Assembly (NCBI GenBank): GCA_965279295.1
Contig: CBDIHQ010000016.1
DNA: 64,000 nt
Direction: 5' to 3' (one strand)
From: Aquabacter sp965279295
Lineage (GTDB): Bacteria > Pseudomonadota > Alphaproteobacteria > Rhizobiales > Xanthobacteraceae
Below the pieces are notes generated by a model. The model was not told the origin of the DNA, did no database searches, and saw only the letters and a list, made by a program, of their open reading frames with translations. The number at the start of each line of letters is the position of its first letter. The stretch's first letter is position 1. Made by a program: the position numbers and the translations under genes. This document shows, piece after piece, positions 27,449 to 36,029 of the stretch.

Positions 27449-28249
27449 ATGACTGTATCTCAGCTTTCCCTCGCTCAGCTTTTCCGCCACGCGCTTCCTC
27501 TCGCGTTCGTGGCCACCCTCCTGGCGCAACCGGCCGCCGCCGACGTGCTCGACGAGGTGAAATCCTCAGGCGTCCTCAAGGTGGCGGTGGTGCTGGACTA
27601 TCCCCCGTTCGGCTCAATGCGCGCCGACATGAAGCCGGAAGGCTACGACATCGAGGTCGCCGGACTCCTCGCCAAGAGCCTGGGTGTGAAGGCGGAGCTG
27701 GTGCCGGTGACGAGTGCAAACAAAATTCCCTATATCCAGAGCCGCAAGGCGGACGTGCTGCTGAACATCGGCGCCAATCCCGAGCGCGCCAAGGTGGTGG
27801 ACTTCTCCGCGCCCTATGCGCCCTATTTCATCGGTGTCTTCGGACCCGCCGACATCAAGGTCGCCTCCATCGAGGACCTGAAGGGAAAGACCATCGGCAC
27901 GACGCGCGGTTCGTTCGAGGAAATGATCCTCACCAAGACCGCGCCGGAGGGCACCGACATCAAGCGCTATGAGGACAATGGCACCACCATTTCCGCCTTC
28001 CTCTCGGGCCAGACTCAACTGGTGGCGCTCGGGAATATCGTCGCCGCCAACATCGTCTCGCAAAAGCCGACGCGGATGCCGGAGCAGAAACTGCTGCTGC
28101 TGAATTCACCGGTACGTGCGGCGGTGCTGAAGGGGGAGGGGCCGTTGCTCGAAAAGGTCAATGCCGCCATCGCCCAGCTCAAGGCCGACGGCACGCTGCC
28201 GGGCATGGCAGAGCGCTGGCTGAAGCAGCCGCTGCCCGCCGGCTTCTGA
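27449..28249 (+). CDS. Family 3 periplasmic solute-binding protein (amino-acid ABC type)
   Basis: A 266-residue protein with a signal peptide (about residues 1-31, ending in QPAAADV) and the bacterial SBP family 3 pattern: LKVAVVLDYPPFG, GYDIEVAGLLAK, ADVLLNIGANPERAKVVDFSAPY and KTIGTTRGSFEE. An AGGAG ribosome-binding site precedes the ATG. No permease or ATPase gene follows; a strong terminator comes directly after. It may work with a transporter encoded elsewhere. Confidence 0.85.
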   Translation: MTVSQLSLAQLFRHALPLAFVATLLAQPAAADVLDEVKSSGVLKVAVVLDYPPFGSMRADMKPEGYDIEVAGLLAKSLGVKAELVPVTSANKIPYIQSRKADVLLNIGANPERAKVVDFSAPYAPYFIGVFGPADIKVASIEDLKGKTIGTTRGSFEEMILTKTAPEGTDIKRYEDNGTTISAFLSGQTQLVALGNIVAANIVSQKPTRMPEQKLLLLNSPVRAAVLKGEGPLLEKVNAAIAQLKADGTLPGMAERWLKQPLPAGF

Positions 28250-28262
28250 TCGATCGACATAC

Positions 28263-28291
28263 AAAAAAGCCGCCCCGGAGGGCGGCTTTTT
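28263..28291. terminator. Bidirectional rho-independent terminator
   Basis: AAAAAAGCCGCCC-CGGA-GGGCGGCTTTTT: a perfect stem at 28269-28275 with 28280-28286, flanked by A and T runs. It serves both the solute-binding protein gene and the convergent CsbD gene. Confidence 0.9.
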
Positions 28292-28309
28292 CTATCGAGC
28301 GGGCTTCGC

Positions 28310-28504
28310 TCAGAGGTTGCGGTTGACGGTGTCCTTCACCGCATCCTTGGCCTCGCCAACGGCCTTCTGGCCCTTGCCCTTCAGTTCCTGAACCTTGCCC
28401 TCGACTTCGAGCCGATCGTTGCCGACCGCCTTGCCGATACCCTGCTTGGCATTGCCAACGGCCTCGTTCGCGGTGCCCTTGATCTTATCAGCGGTGCTGC
28501 CCAT
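28310..28504 (-). CDS. CsbD-family small stress protein
   Basis: A 64-residue, highly charged protein beginning MGSTADKIKGTANEAVGNAK, with the CsbD repeat-like pattern GKAVGNDRLEVEGKVQELKGK. A GGAAAGGA ribosome-binding site precedes the ATG at 28504. Homologues are induced in general stress but their molecular role is unknown. The open frame is longer upstream, but only this part is coding. Confidence 0.88.
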   Translation of the reverse strand: MGSTADKIKGTANEAVGNAKQGIGKAVGNDRLEVEGKVQELKGKGQKAVGEAKDAVKDTVNRNL

Positions 28505-28647
28505 GGGAACGTGTCCTTTCCAAAGCGGCCCAGAGTGGCCTCTCAGGTAAACAACCGCGCTGCCCGCGACCGGTTCCGCGTGAGTGCCGAAATCGCGCAT
28601 GCCGCAGCGGCGGAAACGCCCGCCGGAGCGGGCGCGTCCGGCGCGCG

Positions 28648-29070
28648 TCAGACCAGTGCGGCGTCGAGCGTGATCTCGGCCTTCAGGAGCTTGGAGACCG
28701 GGCAGCCGGCCTTGGCCTTGCCCGCGAGTTCCTGGAACGCGGCATCGTCCACGCCGGGGATTTTGGCGCGCAGCGTCAGGGCGACGGCGGTGATGGCGAA
28801 ACCATCCGCCTGCTTCACCAGGGTGACGTCGGCCTTGGTGTCCATGTGCTCGGCGGTGAAGCCGGCTTCGCCGAGGATCAGCGAGAGCGCCATGGTGAAG
28901 CAGCCGGCGTGGGCGGCGCCGATCAGTTCCTCGGGATTGGTGCCGGGCCTGCCCTCGAAGCGGCTGGCGAAGCCGTAGGGATAGGCATCGAGCGCGCCGC
29001 TCTTGGTGGAGATGGCACCCTTGCCGTCCTTGATGCCGCCGGACCAGACCGCAGAGCCGAAAGTGGTCAT
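28648..29070 (-). CDS. OsmC-family peroxiredoxin
   Basis: A 140-residue OsmC/Ohr-type hydroperoxide reductase. The reactive cysteines are C57 in GAAHAGCFTMALS and C123 in KAGCPVSKLLKA. The N-terminal GTNPEELIGAAHAGCF is the OsmC-subfamily form. It should reduce organic or fatty-acid hydroperoxides with lipoyl- or thiol-dependent recycling. It lies between the CsbD gene and an esterase/dioxygenase pair in the same direction, suggesting an electrophile or oxidative stress cluster. Confidence 0.88.
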   Translation of the reverse strand: MTTFGSAVWSGGIKDGKGAISTKSGALDAYPYGFASRFEGRPGTNPEELIGAAHAGCFTMALSLILGEAGFTAEHMDTKADVTLVKQADGFAITAVALTLRAKIPGVDDAAFQELAGKAKAGCPVSKLLKAEITLDAALV

Positions 29071-29198
29071 GAGATATTCCTTTTCTTGAAACCCGGACCC
29101 AACGGCGCGGGGATCGCCGCGCGCCGGTGGGTCTCAGACTATGCCGCGAACGCTGCGGCCACGCGACAAAGACGCTTAACGTGACCGCGAGGTTCATT

Positions 29199-29819
29199 TT
29201 ATCGAGCCGTCAGCCACGCCTTCGCCAGCGCGACGTCGTTTTCGGTGAGCCCGTGGCCGGCCCGTAGCGTGCGGTGTTCCACCTCGGCGCCCGCTTCCTG
29301 AAGCCGCGCCGCGAGGCGCTCCGCATTTGCCGGGGGTATGATGGGGTCGGCATTGCCGGAGAGGATCAGCACCGGCTTGCCGGCAAGATCATGGGCGGGC
29401 GCCTCCTCCAGCGGCACCATGGCACGCAGCAGGACCGCCCCCGCCAAGACCTCGGGCCGGCGATACAGGATGGCGGCGGCAATGTTGGCGCCGTTTGAGA
29501 AGCCGACCGCGATCGGCGCGGGGCCGCCGCATGTCTCGCGCGTGGCGGCGATGAAGTCCGCCAGTTCGTCGGCGCGGCGGCGCACGTCCTCGGCGTCGAA
29601 CACGCCTTCCGCGAGGCGGCGGAAGAAGCGCGGCATGCCGTGTTCGAGCACCTGCCCGCGCGGCGAGATCAGCGCCGCGCCCGGCGAGAGCATGCGGCCG
29701 AGCGGCAGGAGATCGTTCTCGTCTCCGCCGGTGCCGTGCAGCAGCAGAAGCGGCGCGCGGCCCTGAACCGTGGCGGGTTCATAGCGATGGACGAAGCTGG
29801 ATGCGGTGAGCGTGGTCAT
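29199..29819 (-). CDS. Carboxylesterase-like alpha/beta hydrolase (MhqD-like)
   Basis: A 206-residue phospholipase/carboxylesterase-family protein. It has LLLLHGTGGDENDLLPL near the N-terminus, the nucleophile elbow VGFSNGANIAAA, the acid in LSGNADPIIP, and the His in LRAGHGLTE. The same kind of esterase stands beside a ring-cleaving dioxygenase in the Bacillus mhq quinone-resistance genes, and here the next gene upstream is such a dioxygenase. The analogy suggests a role in quinone or aromatic electrophile breakdown, but this is inference. Confidence 0.8.
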   Translation of the reverse strand: MTTLTASSFVHRYEPATVQGRAPLLLLHGTGGDENDLLPLGRMLSPGAALISPRGQVLEHGMPRFFRRLAEGVFDAEDVRRRADELADFIAATRETCGGPAPIAVGFSNGANIAAAILYRRPEVLAGAVLLRAMVPLEEAPAHDLAGKPVLILSGNADPIIPPANAERLAARLQEAGAEVEHRTLRAGHGLTENDVALAKAWLTAR

Positions 29820-29889
29820 GATGGGTCTCCGTGCGCGCTGCGAGGCGCGCGAAATGCGTGGAGTGCTCCCTCCCGATGATGTGTTGTTC

Positions 29890-30010
29890 CCTCTCCCGCT
29901 TGCGGGGGAGGGGTAGGGAGGGGGAAATGGTGCGAAGTGGTTGAGTGCAGGGCTTTTTTCTTAAGGCTCCCAGCCCCCTCCACAGCCCTCCCCCGCAGGC
30001 GGGAGAGGGG
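29890..30010. repeat. GC-rich inverted-repeat element, family B
   Basis: The left arm CCCTCTCCCGCTTGCGGGGG (29890-29914) and the right arm CCCTCCCCCGCAGGCGGGAG (29986-30010) are near reverse complements enclosing about 70 bp. The same arms occur at 59761-59784/59852-59875 and at 1848-1873/2124-2143. The element lies between the dioxygenase and esterase genes, so a transcript reading through both would carry it. Confidence 0.7.
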
Positions 30011-30059
30011 GCGACCGAGCGATGGCGACGGTGCCAGGGAGGTAGGTTGGGGCGTCGCC

Positions 30060-30989
30060 TCAACCGAGCACAGGAAGCACGCGCTCGATCTCGTCGCGCT
30101 TGCTTTCCAGCCCCGCCGGCAGCTTCAGCGACTGGCCGAGGGTGTCGGCCGGCTCGTCCACGGCGAAGCCGGGGATGTCGGTCGCGATCTCGAACAGGAC
30201 GCCGTTGGGCTCGCGGAAATAGACCGAGCGGAAATAGTTGCGGTCTTTCTGCTCGGTGGTGTGGATGGCGTGGTTTTCCGCCAGCTTTCGCACCATCTCC
30301 ATTTCGGCGGCATCGTCCGCCGCGCGGAACGCCACATGGTGCACGCTGCCCCCGCCGGCCCGGCCCTTCAGGAAATCGCCGGCAACCCGGAGGTCGACCA
30401 CGCCGCCCATGGCGGCATTCGAGGTGAAGCGCACATAGGCGCCCTCGCGTGCCGCCTCCGCATAGCCGAGCACATCGGTGAGGATCGCGCCCGTGGGTGC
30501 CGCATCCTTCACCAGCAGGCTCACGCCGTGGAAGCCGCGGATGGCATAGTCCGCCGGAATATCCGCGACGCTCCAGGCGGGCTCCGCTTCCGCACCGGGA
30601 ACTCCGACCAAGGCAAGGCGCATGCCGTCCGGATCGGTGAAGGCGAGGACCGTCTCGCCGAAGCGGCGCACCGGCGACGTGTGCCGCACGCCCTTCTCGA
30701 CGAAGCGCTGCGTCCAGTAGCCTATGGCGCCTTCCGGCACGCGGAACGTGGTTTCCTGGGTCTCGCCGACACCGAGCCGGCCCGGCGCCACATGCTCCCA
30801 GGGGAAGAAGGTGATGATCGAACCGGGCTGGCCGGCCTCGTCTCCGTAATAGAGGTGGTAGGTGCCGGGATCGTCGAAATTGACCGTCTTCTTCACCAGG
30901 CGCAGCCCCAGGGTGCCGACATAGAATTCGACATTGCGACGGGCGGGGCCGGAAATCGCGGTGACGTGGTGGATGCCGTTGGTGGTCAT
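30060..30989 (-). CDS. VOC-family ring-cleaving dioxygenase (MhqO/MhqA-like)
   Basis: A 309-residue protein made of two glyoxalase/VOC domains: GIHHVTAISGPARRNVEFYV begins the first and IRGFHGVSLLVKDAAPTGAI the second. LFEIATDIPGFAVDEP near residue 270 supplies the likely metal-binding Glu, together with His residues in HHV, HHVAF and HGV. This resembles the putative hydroquinone dioxygenases of the Mhq group. The ATG at 30989 has a GGAGG site 8 nt upstream and is better than the ATG at 31004. It is transcribed towards the esterase and OsmC genes. Confidence 0.85.
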   Translation of the reverse strand: MTTNGIHHVTAISGPARRNVEFYVGTLGLRLVKKTVNFDDPGTYHLYYGDEAGQPGSIITFFPWEHVAPGRLGVGETQETTFRVPEGAIGYWTQRFVEKGVRHTSPVRRFGETVLAFTDPDGMRLALVGVPGAEAEPAWSVADIPADYAIRGFHGVSLLVKDAAPTGAILTDVLGYAEAAREGAYVRFTSNAAMGGVVDLRVAGDFLKGRAGGGSVHHVAFRAADDAAEMEMVRKLAENHAIHTTEQKDRNYFRSVYFREPNGVLFEIATDIPGFAVDEPADTLGQSLKLPAGLESKRDEIERVLPVLG

Positions 30990-31145
30990 TTTCAAATCCT
31001 CCAAATCGAAGGGAAATCTTCTAAGGATTGATTTAAGGAAAGCTCATCGGTTTCGCTACGGTATTAGGATTGCGTGAATGCAATGTGGATTGGCGCTCTT
31101 GCGCTTTTCCTCGTCGCCACGCCGCGCGCGCTCGGCGCGGGTTAC

Positions 31146-31181
31146 GGCATTGCCGGAGCCTTTTGCTGCTCCGGCAATGCC
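31146..31181. promoter_or_regulatory. 14-bp perfect inverted repeat upstream of ilvD
   Basis: GGCATTGCCGGAGC and GCTCCGGCAATGCC are separated by CTTTTGCT, about 130 bp before ilvD. No T run follows, so it is not a standard terminator. It could be an operator, an RNA hairpin in the ilvD leader, or the joint terminus of a decayed element. I see no run of branched-chain codons that would mark a leader peptide. Confidence 0.5.
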
Positions 31182-31311
31182 CCCGGCGCATGGCCGCGCC
31201 GCCAGCCCTACGCTTGAAAAGATTTCGCTTTGTCTGAATTCGCTCTAAGACAGGCGCCAGAAGATAATTGCGCAGGCTGGGCCTGCAACAGACGTAAAAG
31301 GTCGAGAAGTC

Positions 31312-33168
31312 ATGCCTGCCTATCGTTCCCGCACCTCCACCCACGGCCGCAACATGGCCGGAGCCCGTGGCCTTTGGCGCGCCACGGGGATGAAGGACGG
31401 TGATTTCGGCAAGCCGATCATCGCGGTGGTGAACTCCTTCACCCAGTTCGTGCCGGGCCATGTTCACCTGAAGGATCTCGGCCAGCTCGTGGCGCGTGAG
31501 ATCGAGAAGGCCGGCGGCGTCGCCAAGGAGTTCAACACCATCGCGGTGGATGACGGCATCGCCATGGGCCACGACGGAATGCTCTATTCCCTGCCGTCGC
31601 GCGAGATCATTGCCGACAGCGTGGAATACATGGTCAACGCCCATTGCGCGGACGCCATGGTCTGCATCTCCAATTGCGACAAGATCACCCCCGGCATGCT
31701 GATGGCCGCCATGCGGCTGAACATCCCGGCGGTGTTCGTCTCCGGCGGGCCCATGGAGGCCGGCAAGGTCATTCTCTCCAACGGCGAGACCAAGTCGGTG
31801 GACCTGATCGACGCCATGGTCGCCGCCGCCGACAGCCGCGTGTCGGACGAGGACGTGAAGGTGATGGAACGCTCCGCGTGCCCCACCTGCGGCTCATGCT
31901 CGGGCATGTTCACGGCCAATTCCATGAACTGCCTCACCGAGGCGCTCGGCCTCGCGCTGCCGGGCAACGGCTCGGTGCTCGCCACCCATTCGGATCGCGA
32001 GCGCCTGTTCGTCGAGGCGGGACATCTCATCGTCGATCTTGCCCGCCGCTATTACGAGCAGGAGGACTCCAATGTCCTGCCGCGCAACATCGCGTCGTTC
32101 AAGGCGTTCGAGAACGCCATGACCCTCGACATTTCCATGGGCGGCTCCACCAACACGGTGCTGCATCTGCTGGCCGCCGCCAACGAGGGCGAGGTGGATT
32201 TCACCATGTCCGATATCGACCGGCTGTCCCGCAAGGTGCCGGTGCTGTGCAAGGTGGCGCCCGCCGTCGCCAACATCCACATGGAAGACGTGCACCGCGC
32301 CGGCGGCATCATGGCGATCCTCGGGGAACTGGACCGCGCCGGCCTGATCCATAATGACCTGCCGACCGTCCACGCCCCGACCATGTCCGATGCGCTGGAC
32401 CGCTGGGACGTGGTGCGCAGCAAGAGCGAGACGGTGCACAACTTCTATCGCGCCGCGCCGGGCGGGGTGCCGACCCAGGTGGCGTTCAGCCAGTCGCGCC
32501 GGTGGGACGACCTCGATGTCGACCGCGAGACGGGCGTGATCCGCAACCTCGAACACGCCTATTCCACCGATGGCGGCCTCGCCGTGCTTTACGGCAACAT
32601 CGCGGAAGAGGGCTGCATCGTGAAGACCGCGGGGGTGGACGCCTCCAACCTCACCTTCACCGGCCCGGCACGCATCTTCGAGAGCCAGGACGCGGCTGTG
32701 GAAGCCATTCTCGCCAAAGGCAAGGTGGTGGCCGGCGACCTCGTGCTGATCCGCTATGAGGGACCGCGCGGCGGGCCCGGCATGCAGGAAATGCTGTATC
32801 CGACCTCCTATCTGAAGTCGAAGGGCCTGGGGAAGCAGTGCGCGCTGATCACCGACGGGCGCTTCTCCGGCGGCTCGTCGGGCCTGTCCATCGGCCACAT
32901 CTCCCCCGAGGCGGCCGAGGGTGGGGCGATCGGCCTGGTGGAAGAAGGCGACATCATCGAGATCGACATCCCGAACCGGCGCATCCACCTTCAGGTGTCG
33001 GAAGAGGTGATGGCGCATCGCCGTGCGGCCATGGAAGCCAAGGGCGATGCCGCCTGGCAGCCCGCGCCCCGCAAGCGGGCGGTGTCCCAGGCGCTTCTGG
33101 CCTACGCCGCGATGACGACCTCCGCGTCGCGCGGCGCAGTACGCGACGTGAAGGCGCTGAAGCGCTGA
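31312..33168 (+). CDS. ilvD: Dihydroxy-acid dehydratase
   Basis: A 618-residue Fe-S dehydratase of the IlvD/Edd family, acting in valine, leucine and isoleucine synthesis. The cluster ligands appear in ISNCDKITPGM and CPTCGSCSGMFTAN. GDIDIxxxxR-like GDIIEIDIPNRRI and the conserved TDGRFSGGSSGLSIGHISPEA are near the C-terminus. The N-terminus YRSRTSTHGRNMAGARGLWR is typical of the long form. An inverted repeat (33176-33195, GCCGCGCGG-GT-CCGCGCGGC) right after the stop may help end the transcript. Confidence 0.97.
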   Translation: MPAYRSRTSTHGRNMAGARGLWRATGMKDGDFGKPIIAVVNSFTQFVPGHVHLKDLGQLVAREIEKAGGVAKEFNTIAVDDGIAMGHDGMLYSLPSREIIADSVEYMVNAHCADAMVCISNCDKITPGMLMAAMRLNIPAVFVSGGPMEAGKVILSNGETKSVDLIDAMVAAADSRVSDEDVKVMERSACPTCGSCSGMFTANSMNCLTEALGLALPGNGSVLATHSDRERLFVEAGHLIVDLARRYYEQEDSNVLPRNIASFKAFENAMTLDISMGGSTNTVLHLLAAANEGEVDFTMSDIDRLSRKVPVLCKVAPAVANIHMEDVHRAGGIMAILGELDRAGLIHNDLPTVHAPTMSDALDRWDVVRSKSETVHNFYRAAPGGVPTQVAFSQSRRWDDLDVDRETGVIRNLEHAYSTDGGLAVLYGNIAEEGCIVKTAGVDASNLTFTGPARIFESQDAAVEAILAKGKVVAGDLVLIRYEGPRGGPGMQEMLYPTSYLKSKGLGKQCALITDGRFSGGSSGLSIGHISPEAAEGGAIGLVEEGDIIEIDIPNRRIHLQVSEEVMAHRRAAMEAKGDAAWQPAPRKRAVSQALLAYAAMTTSASRGAVRDVKALKR

Positions 33169-33226
33169 GCCTCGCGCCGCGCGGGTCCGCGCGGCATCCT
33201 GTTCTCAGAACCGTGAAAGGCGTGCC

Positions 33227-33838
33227 ATGAGCCGGCTTCCAATGATTGCGCGCGACCAACTCGGCGATCTCGAACCTCTGTTCGCGCGGGTCGAGCGCCA
33301 GGGAGGAACGGTGCCGAACGCTTGGCGCATGATGGCGCATGTTCCGGACATCCTGCGCGCGTTCTGCGATCTCGCCTATGTGACGCTGCGGGTCGAGCGG
33401 CAGGTGCCTGCGGTGCTGAAATGGCTGGTGGCGCATGTCGCCAGCCGCGCCGCCGGCTGCCGCTATTGCATGCTCCACGCTGTCGCCAATGCCGACGGCC
33501 TGCCGCTGGCGGAAGGCGACCGCGAGAAGATCGAGGCTGTTTGGGAGTTCGAAACCAGCCCCTTGTTCTGCGAGGCCGAGCGCGCGGCGCTGCGGGTCGC
33601 GCTGGGCGCGGCCATGGTGCCGAACGCGGTCGAGGATGACGCATTCGAGGCGCTGAAGGCGCACTATTCCACCGAGCAGATCGTGGAGATCGTTGCGGTC
33701 ATCTCCCTGTTCGGATTTCTCAACCGTTGGAACGATACGCTTCAGTCCGAACTGGAGGAAAAGCCCCTGGCCTATGCGGCAGAGCATCACCTCGACCAGC
33801 GCGGCTGGTCGCTGGGCGCCCACGGCCGAACGGACTAA
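33227..33838 (+). CDS. Carboxymuconolactone decarboxylase/AhpD-like family protein
   Basis: A 203-residue all-helical protein with the AhpD-type redox motif C78-RY-C81-MLH84, which in AhpD gives thiol peroxidase-linked activity. The N-terminal GTVPNAWRMMAHVPDILRAF and the C-terminal STEQIVEIVAVISLFGFLNRWND are typical of CMD proteins. Many members are annotated as peroxidase-related. The substrate is unknown. It lies 58 bp after ilvD in the same direction. Confidence 0.83.
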   Translation: MSRLPMIARDQLGDLEPLFARVERQGGTVPNAWRMMAHVPDILRAFCDLAYVTLRVERQVPAVLKWLVAHVASRAAGCRYCMLHAVANADGLPLAEGDREKIEAVWEFETSPLFCEAERAALRVALGAAMVPNAVEDDAFEALKAHYSTEQIVEIVAVISLFGFLNRWNDTLQSELEEKPLAYAAEHHLDQRGWSLGAHGRTD

Positions 33839-33885
33839 TCGCGCTTCTCGAGGAAGCGCGCCAACGGGCCTTCTCCCTCAATGGC

Positions 33886-34353
33886 TCATCGACAGGTGAG
33901 GCGCCCGTCCACATTGGCGATGTCGCGGCCGGGTCCGCACCAGCTTGCTGCCGTGTTGGAATCCACCCAGCGGCCGCGCGAGTCCTGACAGGTCGCCTTC
34001 AGCCATCCCGCGACCATGCGGATGTCGCGGCATGAGGACATATAGGAGCCGTTGGGCGGACGCTCGCTACCGAAAGCCGGCGCGGCTCCCTGCGCGGGCG
34101 CGGTCTTGCACACCAGCCGCCCGTCTTCATTGGCAATGTCGTTTCCTGGCGCGCACCAGCTGATCGCGGTATTCGCCTCGACCCAGCGGCCCGAGCGGTC
34201 CTGGCAGCTCGCCTTTAGCCAGCCCGCAACCTCGCGCACGTCGCGGCAGGAGGAGAGATAGCTGCCGGCGGGAACCTGCTGCGCAGCCGCGGGAAGGATC
34301 GACAGGCCGAGCAGCGCGACCGCTAAAGCAAAGAGTTTCACGCACCCACGCAT
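33886..34353 (-). CDS. Secreted protein with two CVNH-like repeats
   Basis: A 155-residue exported protein. The signal peptide is about residues 1-24 (MRGCVKLFALAVALLGLSIL, then PAAAQ). Two repeats of about 55 residues follow, each with the pattern GSY-SSCRD--VAGWLKA-CQD--GRWV---TA-SWC-PG-DIAN-DGRL-C and four cysteines. This fits the cyanovirin-N homology (CVNH) fold, a carbohydrate-binding beta-sheet domain. A GGAGG ribosome-binding site lies 5 nt before the ATG. Binding of mannan-like glycans is a family property and not visible here. Confidence 0.75.
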   Translation of the reverse strand: MRGCVKLFALAVALLGLSILPAAAQQVPAGSYLSSCRDVREVAGWLKASCQDRSGRWVEANTAISWCAPGNDIANEDGRLVCKTAPAQGAAPAFGSERPPNGSYMSSCRDIRMVAGWLKATCQDSRGRWVDSNTAASWCGPGRDIANVDGRLTCR

Positions 34354-34498
34354 CGTCACCTCCAAAGCCGATGACGCAATATCCGATCGACCCGCCACAC
34401 CGCAACGCGGCCCAGAAGCGCAAGCTCGCCGCCGGGCCCATCGACAGCCCATGCCCGCTTCGCTACAAGCCGACACGGCTCAACGCAAAGACGCATCC

Positions 34499-35119
34499 AT
34501 GACCATCCGCCTGCATAAGGGCGACCTGCCGGACAGCTTCCGTCCGGCATCGGTCGTCGCCATCGACACCGAGACCCTCGGCCTGAACCCGCATCGCGAC
34601 CGGCTCTGCCTGGTGCAGTTGTCCAATGGCGATGGTACCGCCGACCTGGTCCAGGTCCCGCGCGGCGCCTCGGCGGCGAGCGCGCCGAACCTGGTGCGCA
34701 TGCTGGCGGACCCCAATGTGGTGAAGCTGTTCCATTTCGCGCGGTTCGACGTGGCGGTGCTCGGCCATACCTTCGGCGTCGCCGTCGCGCCGGTGTTCTG
34801 CACCAAGATCGCCTCCCGCCTGACCCGCACCTATACCGACCGGCACGGCCTGAAGGATCTGGTGAAGGAACTGGTCGGCGTCGATCTCTCCAAGCAGCAG
34901 CAGAGTTCGGACTGGGCGGCCGAAGACCTGACCGAGGCCCAACTCCAGTACGCCGCCTCGGATGTCCTCTATCTGCATGCCTGCAAGGACAAGCTGGAGG
35001 CCATGCTGGCGCGGGACGGGCGCGCGGCGCTGGCGCGGTCCTGCTTCGATTTCCTCCCCACCCGCGCGATGCTGGATCTCTCCGGCTGGGCGGAAGAGGA
35101 TATTTTCGCCCATTCCTGA
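34499..35119 (+). CDS. RNase D-like 3'-5' exonuclease (single-domain DEDDy)
   Basis: A 206-residue protein holding only the DEDDy exonuclease domain: D23 and E25 in AIDTETLGL, a second-motif Asp in FHFARFDVAVLGH, and Tyr/Asp in YAASDVLYLHACK. The HRDC domains of full-length RNase D (about 375 residues) are missing, which is normal for this alphaproteobacterial form. It probably trims tRNA or small RNA 3' ends. It is divergent from the CVNH gene and lies 79 bp before lptC. Confidence 0.88.
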   Translation: MTIRLHKGDLPDSFRPASVVAIDTETLGLNPHRDRLCLVQLSNGDGTADLVQVPRGASAASAPNLVRMLADPNVVKLFHFARFDVAVLGHTFGVAVAPVFCTKIASRLTRTYTDRHGLKDLVKELVGVDLSKQQQSSDWAAEDLTEAQLQYAASDVLYLHACKDKLEAMLARDGRAALARSCFDFLPTRAMLDLSGWAEEDIFAHS

Positions 35120-35198
35120 TTCCCACCGCGCGACTTGCGCGGGACATCCCTCCGGCCCATCTTGAAGGGCGCGGGATGTCGCGCGCCTTAGGGGAAGA

Positions 35199-36029
35199 AT
35201 GAGCCAACCCGTATCTTCCACCGACACTGAACGGCGCGATGCTTCCGCGATCTTCAGTGCGCGCGAGGCGCCCAATTTCGTCCGTGCCCACAGGCATAGC
35301 GGACGCGTGCGGCTGGTGAAGCGCCTGTTGCCCGTGATGCTTGTCGGGGCGTTCGCGGCGATGGTGATCGTGCCTCTGCTGCATCAGATGGGCTTGAAGC
35401 TGGAATTGCCGTTCGAGATCGGCGGGCTGCATCTCTCCGGCACGCGGCTCACCATGGAAGTGCCCAAGCTCTCCGGCTTCACCGACGACGGGCGCGCCTA
35501 TCGCGTCAACGCCGCGACCGCATCCCAGGATCTGGCCAAGACCGATGTGCTGGACCTGACGGATATCGACGCCCAGATCGAGCTGGCCAACAAGGGCTGG
35601 GCCAACGTGAAGTCGGCGACCGGTTCGGTCGATACCAAGAGCCAGATCATCCGGCTGGTGAACGGCGTTTACCTCACCGTCAATGGCGGGTATGCCGGGC
35701 GCCTGAAGGATGCTGAAGTGGATGCGAAGGCCGGAACTCTGGTCACCGACAACCCGGTTCTGCTCACCTATCGCGACGGCAAACTGGTGGCCGACCGCAT
35801 GATGGTCTCCGATCGGGGTAACCGGGTACTCTTCGAGGGCAATGTGCAGTTGGATTTCCGCAGCGCCGATTTCTCCGACAAGCAGGGCGCCGCCGCTGCC
35901 CCGGCGCAGACCACCCCGGCTCCATCGGCTGCACCTCAGCCTTCAGGCCAGCCGCCGTCCGTCCAGCCTGCACCGAACCAATCCTCGCCCGCCCAATCCG
36001 CGCCGGCCACCAAGGGAGCCATGCGATGA
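35199..36029 (+). CDS. lptC: LPS export system protein LptC
   Basis: A 276-residue inner-membrane-anchored periplasmic protein. It has one transmembrane helix at about residues 45-62 (LLPVMLVGAFAAMVIVPLL), then the LptC beta-jellyroll with the typical RAYRVNAATASQD and VLDLTDIDAQIE. A Pro/Ser/Ala/Gln-rich tail of about 45 residues at the C-terminus is a lineage addition. It takes LPS from LptBFG and passes it to LptA. Its stop overlaps the lptA start by 4 nt. Confidence 0.9.
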   Translation: MSQPVSSTDTERRDASAIFSAREAPNFVRAHRHSGRVRLVKRLLPVMLVGAFAAMVIVPLLHQMGLKLELPFEIGGLHLSGTRLTMEVPKLSGFTDDGRAYRVNAATASQDLAKTDVLDLTDIDAQIELANKGWANVKSATGSVDTKSQIIRLVNGVYLTVNGGYAGRLKDAEVDAKAGTLVTDNPVLLTYRDGKLVADRMMVSDRGNRVLFEGNVQLDFRSADFSDKQGAAAAPAQTTPAPSAAPQPSGQPPSVQPAPNQSSPAQSAPATKGAMR

